The notes beneath the pieces are model-generated. The model was given only the letters and a program-made list of their open reading frames with translations, searched no databases and was not told the DNA's origin. DNA of 64,000 bases. Origin: DASXIF01 sp036498145 (GTDB taxonomy: Bacteria; Actinomycetota; Actinomycetes; Mycobacteriales; Jatrophihabitantaceae). The translations under genes and the position numbers were made by a program. Positions 51,156 through 60,224 of this stretch are shown here, piece by piece; positions within the stretch are counted from its first letter, which is position 1, and each line of letters starts with the position of its first letter. The stretch spans positions 1-64,000 of the forward strand of contig CAVPSV010000005.1 in the NCBI GenBank assembly GCA_963708625.1, written 5' to 3'.

Positions 51156-51476
51156 TCAGATGCCAAAGTCCTCGGGGTCGTTACCGCCTTCACGATGGGC
51201 GTTGCGGTCGGAGCCGCCTGAACCCTTCTTCGCCAGGTCCTCACCGCGCTGGTTCACGCTCTCGCCGACCCCGAGCGCGCTGGTGGCGTTCATGTCGTCC
51301 GGCGGGACGCCTTCTTTTTCTTCCTTGGATTCCACTCGGCCCGGACCGGGTTCGGGGGCGTTGCTGGCGTCGAAGGACTTGTGACTTGATTCGCGGTGAG
51401 CATCGGGGGCGGGCTCAGCCCATCCGCCATGCCCGTGTCCTTCAGGATGAGTCGTTGCGGTCTCGTCGTCGCTCAT
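51156..51476 (-). CDS. Small hydrophilic, probably disordered protein
   Basis: A 106-residue, highly charged protein (SDDETATTHPEGHGHGGWAEPAPDAHRESSHKSFDASN; VESKEEKEGVPPDDMNATSALGVGESVNQRGEDLAKKGSGGSD). ATG at 51476 with AGGAGG six bases upstream. No hydrophobic core and no domain; composition is like small stress-associated disordered proteins. Function unknown. Confidence 0.6.
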   Translation of the reverse strand: MSDDETATTHPEGHGHGGWAEPAPDAHRESSHKSFDASNAPEPGPGRVESKEEKEGVPPDDMNATSALGVGESVNQRGEDLAKKGSGGSDRNAHREGGNDPEDFGI

Positions 51477-51602
51477 GATGAGCCTCCTCGGTCTGACGTC
51501 CGTCGACATGACGCACGTCACTACATCAGGGGTGCCCACCCGGCCCCCATGCATAACGGCGCCAAGCCGTGGAACGTCACCGGCAAACCGCCGGTCTGCC
51601 GT

Positions 51603-52016
51603 TCAGTCGTGGAACACCGGCGTGTACGCGATACCGATGATTGCGCCCTCGGGTGACTGAAAGCGGGCAACGGTCTGTCCCCACGGCTCCTCCCGTGCTC
51701 CGTGCAGCAGATCATGTCCGGTCTCCAGGAGTTCCCGGGCTGCGGGAGCTACCGCATCGGGGGTGGGCAGATCGAATTCGATGCTGACTTGCGGTACGGG
51801 TCGGTCTGCCGGCCATCGTTCGGTGCCGAAGCAGGCTTGAGCGGCCTGGGAGAGTGGCCAAATCCCAAAGGACTTGCAGCCGGGGATGGTTTCGCTGTGC
51901 CAGTAGCCGTCGCCCTCGCCGGCTAATGGCAGGCCCAGCGAGTCGACGTACAGATTGCGACTGTGTACCGGGTCAGGGGCGATCACGGCCACGGTGGCGA
52001 CGAATTCGACGTTCAT
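51603..52016 (-). CDS. VOC/glyoxalase-like family protein
   Basis: A 137-residue single vicinal-oxygen-chelate domain pair: VATVAVIAPDPVHSRNLYVDSLGLPLAGEGDGYWHSETIPG and SIEFDLPTPDAVAPAARELLETGHDLLHGAREEPWGQTVARFQSPEGAIIGI follow the beta-alpha-beta-beta-beta repeats. Metal ligands cannot be assigned with confidence. Such small proteins serve as resistance or isomerase enzymes; substrate unknown. Confidence 0.8.
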   Translation of the reverse strand: MNVEFVATVAVIAPDPVHSRNLYVDSLGLPLAGEGDGYWHSETIPGCKSFGIWPLSQAAQACFGTERWPADRPVPQVSIEFDLPTPDAVAPAARELLETGHDLLHGAREEPWGQTVARFQSPEGAIIGIAYTPVFHD

Positions 52017-52159
52017 GGCACCTCCTCGTTGCGCTATTGCTGGGCATACCCGTCAAGGAGCTTCACGAATTAGGTACCGCCGGGTTTCGCCGTCCGGAAG
52101 CTTGGGAAATATCTGCTGGCACGTATGGGTGTGCATGGCGATGAGTGGAGGTGGACGCG

Positions 52160-52597
52160 ATGAGCCTGACCGACGAGTCTGTCGCAGCACCGGCAGCCGA
52201 CGATCTGCCGAGTTCGGTCCGCGGCAAGATCGGCATCTTTGATCGTTTCGCCGGCGCTGCATCCACGTTCGCCAGTCGAGCGCCGTTCTTTGCCGGGTGC
52301 GTCTTACTCATCGCGATCTGGGTGCCCACCTTCTCGTTCCTGAAGATCGACACCTGGCAGCTCATCATCAACACCGCGACGACGATCATCACATTCCTGT
52401 TGGTCGCTTTGCTGCAGAACTCGCAGACCAGAAACGATCAGGCGACCCAGCACAAGCTGAACGCGATCGCCGATGGGCTGGCCGACTTGATGGCGCACCA
52501 GGCACGTACAGATCACGATGACGGCCTGCAACGTGATCTACATGAACTTCGACTCGCAGTGGGCCTTGAAGACCGCGAAACGACCAAGCGCCACTAG
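52160..52597 (+). CDS. Low-affinity iron permease family protein (Fet4-like)
   Basis: A 145-residue protein with two helices, PFFAGCVLLIAIWVPTFSFL and WQLIINTATTIITFLLVALLQNSQTRNDQATQHKLNAI, the latter being the signature of the bacterial Fet4-like family (PF04120 type). ATG at 52160 is chosen for its GGAGG upstream; a GTG at 52145 is possible. Members are half the size of fungal Fet4 and their iron transport activity is unproven. Confidence 0.82.
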   Translation: MSLTDESVAAPAADDLPSSVRGKIGIFDRFAGAASTFASRAPFFAGCVLLIAIWVPTFSFLKIDTWQLIINTATTIITFLLVALLQNSQTRNDQATQHKLNAIADGLADLMAHQARTDHDDGLQRDLHELRLAVGLEDRETTKRH

Positions 52598-52703
52598 CGA
52601 CGCGAGACAGGCTGACTTCGACGCCTGGGCCATGCGTCCCGCCCCACGCGGCATTGGTGAAGCGCGCCGGTTGGTTGTGGAGTTCGCTCGTAGTATGTGA
52701 TCG

Positions 52704-53060
52704 ATGATTAAGGAACTCACTGGTCTCCCGGATGGTGTCATCGGGTTCGTGGTCAGTGGAACCGTCGCGGCCGAGGACTACCGCGACGTGATCTTGCCCG
52801 CGCTTGAGCGGGCCGCGGCGGCGGGCGAGGTGCGGTTCCTGATCGAGATCCCGTCCTTCGACGGGATGACTGCGACCGCGCTGTGGGAAGACCTGAAGGT
52901 CGGCGTTGAGCACCTGCGAGCTTGGAAGCGCATCGCGCTGGTCACCGACATTGACTGGATGCGCCACCTGACGGCTATGTTCGGTTGGATGACGCCGGGT
53001 CAGGTGAAGGTCTTTTCGATCGCCGATCGCGCCGCCGCGATCTCCTGGGTAGCCGCCTGA
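52704..53060 (+). CDS. SpoIIAA-like (STAS) protein
   Basis: A 118-residue STAS-fold protein: GLPDGVIGFVVSGTVAAEDYRDVILPALERAAAAGEVRFLIEIPSFDGMTATALWEDLKVGVEHLRAWKRIALVTDIDWMR is typical of the SpoIIAA-like family (COG3933-type), which lacks the phosphorylatable serine of true anti-anti-sigma factors. ATG at 52704. Role unknown, possibly lipid or membrane sensing. Confidence 0.85.
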   Translation: MIKELTGLPDGVIGFVVSGTVAAEDYRDVILPALERAAAAGEVRFLIEIPSFDGMTATALWEDLKVGVEHLRAWKRIALVTDIDWMRHLTAMFGWMTPGQVKVFSIADRAAAISWVAA

Positions 53061-53155
53061 GGGTCATTCCGCTGGCATGAGTGGACGTGCCGCCGGCGGC
53101 ATGAGCGGAAGTCTTCGTCACGGCGTGGCGGGGGCCGACTTCGCGCGATGGCGGT

Positions 53156-54030
53156 TCAACGAACCACGGACACAATCCTGAGCAGCGGCTCGGCGAGGTG
53201 ATGGGCGCCGTCGAGGACTGCGAAGCGGCCTGCGGTGTTGATGGTGATGCCGCCGGTAGCGAGCCGCCACAGCGTGTCGGCAGGAAGCGTGATCCGCGCT
53301 GTTGGCGCTGCCGAGCGGCCTTGGCTGAGATACCACCCGGCCGGCTCGGCGGTGAGCGACCAGGTCAGCGTGCGGTCGTGGTCAACCAGGTCAATCTGAA
53401 CGCTCTCGCCAAGCACGGCGGATACCGCACGATAGGTATGCGGTGCAGCGCGAAGGAATGTGTCCAGGATTGGGTCGAGGAACGTGGGATCGGTCAAGCC
53501 AGGTATTCCGATGGCATCACGAATCTGTTGCTGATGGGTCCAGTCCTCGCTGTAGTCGCGGGCCACATCGAGCCACACCGGGGCAAGCTCGACGCCGGCC
53601 CACGACACGCCTTCGCTGGGTTCTTCGAGGCCGGCACCGCCCACATCACTTCGAGCATGCGAGCGGTGTCTGAGAGCAGGTCCACGAGCAATCTCGGGCT
53701 GAGAAACGCGTTCTCGCACACCCAGCGTTGGTTTTCACGGTTGAGGAACTCGGGCAGCGTCTGCCCGGGGTCCGGCGACCGTCCGCCGCGGAAACGATCC
53801 CGGCTGCGACTGAGCCGACGTAGGTCGTCGTGCAGCAGATGAAGTGCCACATCGCGCACCGTCCACCCCGCACAGATCGTGGGTGCGCTCCACTGCTCTG
53901 CACTCAGATCGCCGAGCAGCCCGAGCAATTCCGTCCGCGCCGCGACGAACACCGGGCGCACGTCACGACCAGGCCCAAGCTGCTCGAGCGCAACCACAAC
54001 CTGATTCTTCCAGTAGTACGCCCGCGTCAC
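53156..54030 (-). CDS. Mycothiol-dependent maleylpyruvate isomerase-like protein (frameshifted)
   Basis: DinB-fold protein of about 290 residues. The N-terminal half, VFVAARTELLGLLGDLSAEQWSAPTICAGWTVRDVALHLLHDDLRRLSR, is the metal-binding mycothiol maleylpyruvate isomerase N-domain (His in HLLHDD). Near 53640 one base breaks the frame; the adjoining frame continues VELAPVWLDVARDYSEDWTHQQQIRDAIG and a C-terminal domain (RTLTWSLTAEPAGWYLSQG). The pieces join cleanly at EVMWA/GAGLEEP. Such proteins use mycothiol, supporting an actinobacterial host. Confidence 0.82.
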
Positions 54031-54102
54031 ACGCGTTCATCGGCCCGCGCAGTCCGCGGAATGAGCGGATGAAGCGCGGACGATTTGCCCTACGCTTTGG
54101 CG

Positions 54103-54516
54103 ATGGGATTGCGACGCCTCATCGCAGGCGCGGTGAATGGACTCATCGAGACGAGTGGGCCGCTGGCCGTGTGCGGCCGGCTGTCGGTGCCAGGTTCGGC
54201 CACGCTCACACTGCCCGCTGGCGCGGTGAAGATCTGGTACTTCGAGGCCAAGAAGTCGCCCTCACGCGGTGACGAGCTCAATTTCCGCCGGCCCGCCGAC
54301 ATGCAGGCGACGGTCACCCCTTTGCACGGGGGACCGGCACTGTCGGTCGAGGGTCCCGGCTGGCACGGCAAAGGTTCCTCGAGGTACACCGGCCCCGGGG
54401 AGAGCCGGGACCTGTACGGCACTGTGCACGTCGATGTAGCTGGTGACTTTCAGGTCGTCGTTTCTGCCACCGTCGTCGCCGATGCCGTCGGCCCGCTGGT
54501 CCTGCTCAGCACCTGA
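54103..54516 (+). CDS. Conserved-looking protein of unknown function
   Basis: A 137-residue protein, ATG at 54103 (MGLRRLIAGAVNGLIETSGP). The sequence is mostly beta-strand-like with GPLAVCGRLSVPGSATLTLPAGAVKIWYFEAKKS and DLYGTVHVDVAGDFQVVVSATV, suggesting a small beta sandwich. No signal peptide or domain recognised. It converges on the LuxR/PAS gene, five bases apart. Confidence 0.6.
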   Translation: MGLRRLIAGAVNGLIETSGPLAVCGRLSVPGSATLTLPAGAVKIWYFEAKKSPSRGDELNFRRPADMQATVTPLHGGPALSVEGPGWHGKGSSRYTGPGESRDLYGTVHVDVAGDFQVVVSATVVADAVGPLVLLST

Positions 54517-54521
54517 CGTCC

Positions 54522-55568
54522 TTACGACGCGTCGTTCTCATCGGAGGGGGCGTGCCGAAACAGGTTCACGAGCTCCTGTTGGGAGTGCACACCCACCTTC
54601 GCGAAGACCCCAGCGAGATGATTGCGGATCGTGGACTGGGTCACGAATAATCTCCGGGCGATTGCCGGGACACGGTCGCCTTCCAGCAATCGGCCCACAA
54701 TCTCCAACTCGCGCGTCGACAGTGAGCCGAGCCCCGGGACGTCACGATCAGTCATACCGCCGAGCACGCCGCGAGCTATCTGGGCGAGCTCAGCCCCTCT
54801 GCCCAGCCGCGTCAGGATGGCGGACAGGCTCACGGCGGGGCTAGCCGGTGCCGGGCCGCTGTAGGTGGGTAGCAGAATGAACGCCCACGTCTGAGCGGGT
54901 TGAAGTGGTAGCAGCAGGATCTCGCAGGTCACGGTCCGGCGCGTCCCGTCGCGATCGGTGAGCTCGACATTGGCATTGACGGAAATGCCGTGGTGCTCGG
55001 CGCTTGCGGTATCGAGCGAGGCAATCCAGGCGGGGCGGTCCGCGTCGACGATCATCTCGGTGACGGATCTGCCTACGATCTCGTCCAATGCCATACCGAA
55101 CAGGTTCTCCGCGTCGTGACTGATCTGTTCGATCCGCATGTCGGCGTCGGCTGTACCGAGCACGGCAGGTGTCGCCCGGTGGTCCTGGTCGGTCACGCTC
55201 GTCGGTGCGTGTTGATCGGCAAGCAGGATGACGAGCACGAGCTGCGACGGCGACTCATGCTCGAACGTCCGCACCCACATCCGCACCTTGAGACCTGAGC
55301 CGTGTGCGCGTCGCAGAACGCGGAACGTCTCGTAGCCGTTCAGGTGGCCTCCCGCGAGCAGATCTGGGCCGATAACCGGGTGATCTGCGGTGTAATCCTC
55401 GAGCGGGTTGCCAATGACCGTCGGTCCAGCCGGATCGAGAAGCAGGGCGGCACGTGGGTCCGCGGCGAAGATTCGCCCCGTGGCGACGTCGAGCACCAAC
55501 GCCGGCAGCGGGCTCGCTGCCATCACGTCGTCCGCCACGCGCGCGAGATCGTCGGGGCCAAGGATCAT
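54522..55568 (-). CDS. PAS-domain LuxR-type transcriptional regulator
   Basis: A 348-residue protein from the ATG at 55568. A PAS-like first part (PLPALVLDVATGRIFAADPRAALLLD) and a clear second PAS domain (GTADADMRIEQISHDAENLFGMALDEIVGRSVTEMIV) precede a LuxR-type HTH at the C-terminus: GLGSLSTRELEIVGRLLEGDRVPAIARRLFVTQSTIRNHLAGVFAKVGVHSQQELVNLF. No receiver domain, so it senses a ligand directly. The frame extends far upstream through the divergent AraC gene; that part is a shadow. Confidence 0.85.
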   Translation of the reverse strand: MILGPDDLARVADDVMAASPLPALVLDVATGRIFAADPRAALLLDPAGPTVIGNPLEDYTADHPVIGPDLLAGGHLNGYETFRVLRRAHGSGLKVRMWVRTFEHESPSQLVLVILLADQHAPTSVTDQDHRATPAVLGTADADMRIEQISHDAENLFGMALDEIVGRSVTEMIVDADRPAWIASLDTASAEHHGISVNANVELTDRDGTRRTVTCEILLLPLQPAQTWAFILLPTYSGPAPASPAVSLSAILTRLGRGAELAQIARGVLGGMTDRDVPGLGSLSTRELEIVGRLLEGDRVPAIARRLFVTQSTIRNHLAGVFAKVGVHSQQELVNLFRHAPSDENDAS

Positions 55569-55697
55569 CGCGTCAGCAGATGCGATCGACGAGTCCGTCG
55601 GCAACGCATGCTTCGCGATCTGGACAAGCCGACGCACTTCGTGGATAGCCGTTGCGTGCGAGATGAGCGTCAGCGGGACGAGCCAGGTTATGGAAAG

Positions 55698-56660
55698 GTG
55701 CGTCGAGCTACGTTGGCTACGACGGATCTGGAACGAGTGCGCGCAGTCCTTGCCGCCAGCTACCTGCCACTGCGAGTGGAGCTGCCACATGGAGTGCGCA
55801 GCGTGCAAGCGAAATTGGACACGACGAGTCTGCGGACCGTCACGATTGGCCATCTCCAATTCGCGAACGAGACTCGCATCCGCACTGATGAGGCCAGCAA
55901 CTACCACGTGAACATGCAGCGGACCGGACGTTCGTTGTCGGGCATGGGATCGCGGGGTGAGGTGCAATGCCAGCCCGGCTCCGCGGCCGTCTTCTCTCCT
56001 GGCGTCGCCGCGGACCTGCACTGGTCGCCGGACACCTACAAGCTGTGCGTGATGCTGGATGCGCTCCTGCTCCGGCAGGAACTGTCCGCTCTATTGGGTC
56101 ACGAGCCCACGGTGCCGCTCGTGTTCGCACAGGCCATGGATCTGCGCAGCGCCGCCGCCGGCGTGTGGACGCGCGTTCTCGCTCTGATCGAGGATGAGAC
56201 TCGGCGATCGGCCGGGGTGCTCAGCCAGCCGTTGATCGCTGCACGGCTCGAGCTGCTCCTGGTGGACACCTTGCTGCACTGCCAACCCCACAACTACTCC
56301 GACGAGCTGAGCGTTACACCGCCGGCAGCGCCCCGTGGCACCGTGCAGCGCGCACTCGACCTGATGCATGGCAGGCCGGAGCACCCCTGGAGCAGCCGCG
56401 AGCTTGCGGCCGAAGTCGGGGTTAGCTCCCGTTCGCTACAGGCAGCCCTGCGCAAGGCGACTGGTATGACCCCGACGTCCGTGCTGCGCGAGATACGGCT
56501 CGAACGCGCGCACGCCGAGTTGGCACGGGCGGAGGCTTCCGCGGCGACGGTTGCCGAAATCGCGCGTCATTGGGGCTTTGCTCACCTTGGGCGTTTCGCC
56601 GGCAGGTACCTGGCTCGGTTCGGTGTGCACCCTTCCGACACGCTCAGAAGCGAGGCGTAG
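55698..56660 (+). CDS. AraC family transcriptional regulator
   Basis: A 320-residue AraC regulator. The N-terminal cupin-like domain (TVTIGHLQFANETRIRTDEASNYHVNMQRTGRSLSGMG; QPGSAAVFSPGVAADLHWSPDTYKLCVMLD) is the AraC-binding-like type, followed by the double HTH WSSRELAAEVGVSSRSLQAALRKATGMTPTSVLREIRLERAHAELARA and VAEIARHWGFAHLGRFAGRYLARFGVHPSDTL. I choose the GTG at 55698; a TTG at 55713 is possible. Divergent from the PAS-LuxR gene, which may regulate it or be regulated by it. Confidence 0.88.
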   Translation: MRRATLATTDLERVRAVLAASYLPLRVELPHGVRSVQAKLDTTSLRTVTIGHLQFANETRIRTDEASNYHVNMQRTGRSLSGMGSRGEVQCQPGSAAVFSPGVAADLHWSPDTYKLCVMLDALLLRQELSALLGHEPTVPLVFAQAMDLRSAAAGVWTRVLALIEDETRRSAGVLSQPLIAARLELLLVDTLLHCQPHNYSDELSVTPPAAPRGTVQRALDLMHGRPEHPWSSRELAAEVGVSSRSLQAALRKATGMTPTSVLREIRLERAHAELARAEASAATVAEIARHWGFAHLGRFAGRYLARFGVHPSDTLRSEA

Positions 56661-56710
56661 CAGCGTCGACCGGTCTTGGCTGCGAGCGCTCGTTACCGGG
56701 CCGACAGGCG

Positions 56711-59221
56711 CTATTTCAGTTGGATCGCAACTGTTGTCGAGCTCGGTGCAAGCTGGGCGGTATTCGGCAGGTAGTTCAACTGCACGTTCACGGTGCCCGT
56801 GCCGGTGAGCGTGCCGGTGAGCGTCGTCGTTCCGTTCTTCACCGGGACAGAGAGTCCGTTACCGTCCACGACCGCTTGCACCGAACCGGAGACCTTGAAG
56901 CCTGCGGTATCCGTCACCGACACGGCCAGCTTCACGTAGGTGCCACCGTTGACCTTCTTGGTCGTCACCGAGGTCACCGAGGTCGACGTCGCCGCCGGCC
57001 CAATGGTGAAGTCGTACTCCGTGTTCGGCACCTTTGTCATGGCGTCGCTGGTGTTGACTGTGGTGAGCCCCTGAAGCTTGATCCCGGACGGGCCAGCCTT
57101 GAGCGCTTTGAAGGTCAGCGTGACCAGTCCGGTGTCTCCTTCGGCTGCCGGAGACGACCCAAGTTTGGTGTGCGTCAGTGAGACGGTGCCGGCCTTCGTC
57201 GACGTGACGTAGTCCACCCCGGTGGTGTCCGACGTGGCGCTCACGAACTTCAGGCTGCTCGTGTTGTACGCCAATGCAGCGGTGTAGGCGTACAGGTCGG
57301 CGGCATGCTGCGACAGGGTGACCGTGAACGTGTCACCGGCCGACACCGTGTCGGGTGCGGTGGACAGTGCGATCGCTGCGTCACCCGGCGGGTCGGTGTC
57401 GGTTCCCGGTCCGGCCACGTCGTCGCCCGGCAGCGTCGGGTAGGACGGCGGCGTGGTGCGGTGTTTGGTGTCCTGTTCGTAGGCGTAGCCGATCGACAGC
57501 AACGTGGGCTCGGAGTACATCCGACCAAGCAGTTCCACGTTCGCTCCACCGATCCCGGCGAATGTTTCGGTGCCGGTCGCCTGACCCATGGGGACGGTGA
57601 GCGCGGGGAGGCTGGTGTTCGGGCTCAACCGCAAGTTGCTCCCTACGCTGCTGTACGGCGCCGTACTCGGGAACATGATCGCGCTGAATCCGTTGCTGTC
57701 CATCAACGACGTGATCTGCGCGCGATAGTTGGCGATGTTCGCCTCGTGCGAGGCGATCCAGGTGTCATACGTCGCCTGGGTCACCGCGCCGCGGCTGGCG
57801 TACGTGCCGTTCGGGATGCCTCGACCTGGGTCGAAGTACCCGCCGTCGTTGGCGATCTGGGTCAGCGATCGGTAGGGCACCGCCGGGTTCAGGTGCGCGG
57901 CGATGTAGGCATTCAGGTCGTGGTTGAACTCGTTGGTGCTGCCGCTCGCCTCGCCGAGCATCGAGGACAGGTTGGGAATCGTGATCGGCACGATCGTCGC
58001 GCCGGCGGCGGTCATGTCGGCGATGGTTTGGTTGAACATGCGCACCACCGACGGCGTGGTGCCGATCATGGACGGGTCGTAGCCGATCTTCTTGCCGGCC
58101 AGTCCGTTCTTGTCGAGGAACGCGGTGTAGGACGTCGAGGGCAGGTGCGCGTCGGTGTCGGCGGTTGCCGGGTCGTTCGGGTCCGATCCGACGACCGCGT
58201 CCAGCGCGATCGCGATATCGGTGACCGAGCGCGCCAACGGGCCGCCGCTGTCCTGGCTCAGCGCCAGGGGCACGATGCCGGACCGGCTGGTGAGGCCGAC
58301 GGTGGGGCGCAGGCCTACGAGTTGGTTGTAGCTGGCCGGCACCCGGATGGAACCCCCGGTGTCGGTGCCGAATCCCAAGGCGGCCAGGTTTGCCGAGACC
58401 GAGGCGCCGGTGCCGCCGGACGAGCCGCCCGAGGTGCTGCTGGTTCCGTCGGGCCGGTACGGGCTGTAGACGTTGAGCGCGGAGCCCGGTGGCGAGCCGG
58501 TGCTGAACGTCGAGGACGTGTTGATCGCGAATTCGTCCATGCTCGCTTTTGCCAGGATCACCGCATGTGATGCCCGCAGTCCCTTGACCATGGTCGCATC
58601 GTCGGAGGTCTGGTTCAGCGCCCAGCAGGAGCAGCCCGCCGTGGTTGGCATGTCCTCGGTGTCGTAGTTGTCTTTCAGCACGATCGGGATGCCGTCGAGC
58701 AGGTCGCGCTGGACGTGGTTGGTAGCCCGAGCGGCGTCGCTCTGCGCTGCTTCGGCGAGTGCATCGGAGTTGGTCTGGATGATCGCGTTCAGCGGTTGGG
58801 TGTGCCCGGGCTGGACGGTGCGGTCATAGGCGGCGATCCGGTCTAGGTACATCTGGGTCAGTTGCACCGAGGTGATCACGCCGGCATTCATCGCCGCCTG
58901 CATGTCCTCGACGGACGCCTCGATGAGGTGGAAATCGCCGTCATCGTAGATCATCTTCTGGGCCAGAGTGGCCAGGTCGGCCACGGTGATGACGCCGTCG
59001 CCGTCGAAATCGTCAGCCTTGACCGATGCCCACTTACCCGAGGCCTTGGTCACGCCGATCGACGCGTCGAGGGTGTTGAGATCCGCCTGGGTGACGAAGG
59101 TCGGACTTGGCTGCACCGCGCCCGCGCCGCCGTTGGACGGTATGACGGCAAGTCCCGTTAGTACGACGCCGATTGCGACGCTCGCACGGATCAGGCGGGA
59201 CGTACGTGAGCGAACAAGCAT
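56711..59221 (-). CDS. Secreted amidase with dockerin-like and cohesin-like modules
   Basis: An 836-residue exported protein from the ATG at 59221, with a signal peptide (LIRASVAIGVVLTGLAVIPSNGGAGA). Residues about 60-93 form a dockerin-like calcium loop (KADDFDGDGVITVADLATLAQKMI). Residues about 95-565 are an amidase-signature domain with the Ser-Ser-Lys triad: IPIVLKDNYD, TSGGSSGGTGAS and FGTDTGGSIRVPAS. Residues about 575-715 resemble a cohesin (PDTVSAGDTFTVTLSQHAADLYAYTAALAYNTSSLKFVSA; GLVTLTFKALKAGPSGIKLQG), followed by an Ig-like tail (residues 715-836). Target amide unknown. Confidence 0.85.
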   Translation of the reverse strand: MLVRSRTSRLIRASVAIGVVLTGLAVIPSNGGAGAVQPSPTFVTQADLNTLDASIGVTKASGKWASVKADDFDGDGVITVADLATLAQKMIYDDGDFHLIEASVEDMQAAMNAGVITSVQLTQMYLDRIAAYDRTVQPGHTQPLNAIIQTNSDALAEAAQSDAARATNHVQRDLLDGIPIVLKDNYDTEDMPTTAGCSCWALNQTSDDATMVKGLRASHAVILAKASMDEFAINTSSTFSTGSPPGSALNVYSPYRPDGTSSTSGGSSGGTGASVSANLAALGFGTDTGGSIRVPASYNQLVGLRPTVGLTSRSGIVPLALSQDSGGPLARSVTDIAIALDAVVGSDPNDPATADTDAHLPSTSYTAFLDKNGLAGKKIGYDPSMIGTTPSVVRMFNQTIADMTAAGATIVPITIPNLSSMLGEASGSTNEFNHDLNAYIAAHLNPAVPYRSLTQIANDGGYFDPGRGIPNGTYASRGAVTQATYDTWIASHEANIANYRAQITSLMDSNGFSAIMFPSTAPYSSVGSNLRLSPNTSLPALTVPMGQATGTETFAGIGGANVELLGRMYSEPTLLSIGYAYEQDTKHRTTPPSYPTLPGDDVAGPGTDTDPPGDAAIALSTAPDTVSAGDTFTVTLSQHAADLYAYTAALAYNTSSLKFVSATSDTTGVDYVTSTKAGTVSLTHTKLGSSPAAEGDTGLVTLTFKALKAGPSGIKLQGLTTVNTSDAMTKVPNTEYDFTIGPAATSTSVTSVTTKKVNGGTYVKLAVSVTDTAGFKVSGSVQAVVDGNGLSVPVKNGTTTLTGTLTGTGTVNVQLNYLPNTAQLAPSSTTVAIQLK

Positions 59222-59421
59222 TAGCCGACCTCTCCATAGCTGGCGCATGAGCCGAGTGACACGACACGAACGACCGTCACCGGTGCATGAACGTAGAGAT
59301 GGCGCATTGCGCGCGGGTTTCGTCGTCGCTACCGCCGCTGTGTTCTTGCTTTGGCTCGCGCTGGGCGACAACACTGGGCGCGCACCGGCAATCGAGCCGG
59401 CTGAGAACACGGGGTTTCGTA

Positions 59422-59781
59422 ATGACGACACTCGACGAACGTCCGGATGCGCTCGCAATCGTCGAACGCTTCAATCAGGCCTGGAACGACCACGACCTTG
59501 AGGCCGCCCTCGATCAGACCACCGTCGACTGCGTTTTCGAGGCGACTGGTCCCGCCCCGGACGGCGCCCGGGCCCAGGGCCGTGCCGAACTGATCGTCGC
59601 GTGGCAGCCGATCTTCGCTGACACGAGCAGCCGGTTCACCACCGAGGAGGCGTTCGCGGCAGGTGAGCGCGTCGTCGCACGTTGGCGGTACGACTGGTCC
59701 GGCGGCCACGTTCGTGGCGTGGACGTGATCAGGGTTCGCGACGGACTGGTGGCGGAGAAGTTGGCCTACGTCAAAGGCTGA
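59422..59781 (+). CDS. SnoaL-like / nuclear transport factor 2-like protein
   Basis: A 119-residue SnoaL-like protein: ALAIVERFNQAWNDHDLEAALDQTTVDCVFEATGPAPDGARAQGRAELIVAWQPIFAD and VARWRYDWSGGHVRGVDVIRVRDGLVAEKLAYVKG are the family strands and helices. ATG at 59422 chosen where the fold begins. Members are isomerases, hydrolases or non-enzymatic; the role here is unknown. Divergent from the amidase gene. Confidence 0.85.
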   Translation: MTTLDERPDALAIVERFNQAWNDHDLEAALDQTTVDCVFEATGPAPDGARAQGRAELIVAWQPIFADTSSRFTTEEAFAAGERVVARWRYDWSGGHVRGVDVIRVRDGLVAEKLAYVKG

Positions 59782-59967
59782 TCGTCCGTCGCTGGCAGCA
59801 GCTACGCCAGCGCAGGCGTCGGTGGCCGTTCCGGTCTCGGCGTCTACTACCAGCGAGTGGCCGGGTGTCCCGGGAGCGGGCCCGACCCAGGATGTCGCCT
59901 ACCCTGCCGGCAGACCCGATCCGCACGATGGGAGTCAACCATCTCGCTCGGGTGAGACGATTTCATC

Positions 59968-60216
59968 GTGCGCGCAACGCGGTTGCTCTCCGACGTGCCG
60001 CTACCCACGCGTCACGTCCTCGGCGGAGTCATCCTCCTGGGCATGGTCGGCTGTTTTGCGGGCCTGATCATCGGTCTGATCGTCCACCCGCCTACCGCGT
60101 GGTTTGGCCTCTTCGAGGTCGGAATTCCAGCGGGTCTAGTCGGCGGCATGCTCGGTCTGGTCTCGGGATTCGTAACGATGGGATTCCGTGCGGTTCGAAG
60201 CTCGCGAACGAACTAG
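59968..60216 (+). CDS. Small two-helix membrane protein
   Basis: An 82-residue protein with two helices (VLGGVILLGMVGCFAGLIIGLIV and GIPAGLVGGMLGLVSGFVTM) and a basic tail, from the GTG at 59968. Glycine-rich packing motifs (GxxxG) suggest helix-helix pairing. It is eight bases before the YCII-related gene and likely co-transcribed. No family recognised. Confidence 0.55.
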   Translation: MRATRLLSDVPLPTRHVLGGVILLGMVGCFAGLIIGLIVHPPTAWFGLFEVGIPAGLVGGMLGLVSGFVTMGFRAVRSSRTN

Positions 60217-60224
60217 GACACGCG

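Noticed and set aside
50737..51384. Plus-strand open frame of 215 codons across the gap and the small hydrophilic gene
   Set aside because: Low-complexity Ser/Arg/Ala content and no domain; the minus-strand gene at 51156-51476 has the better ribosome site.
60188..60216. GGTTCGAAGC segment resembling a tRNA T-loop
   Set aside because: No acceptor stem, anticodon arm or CCA end around it; it lies inside a coding frame.
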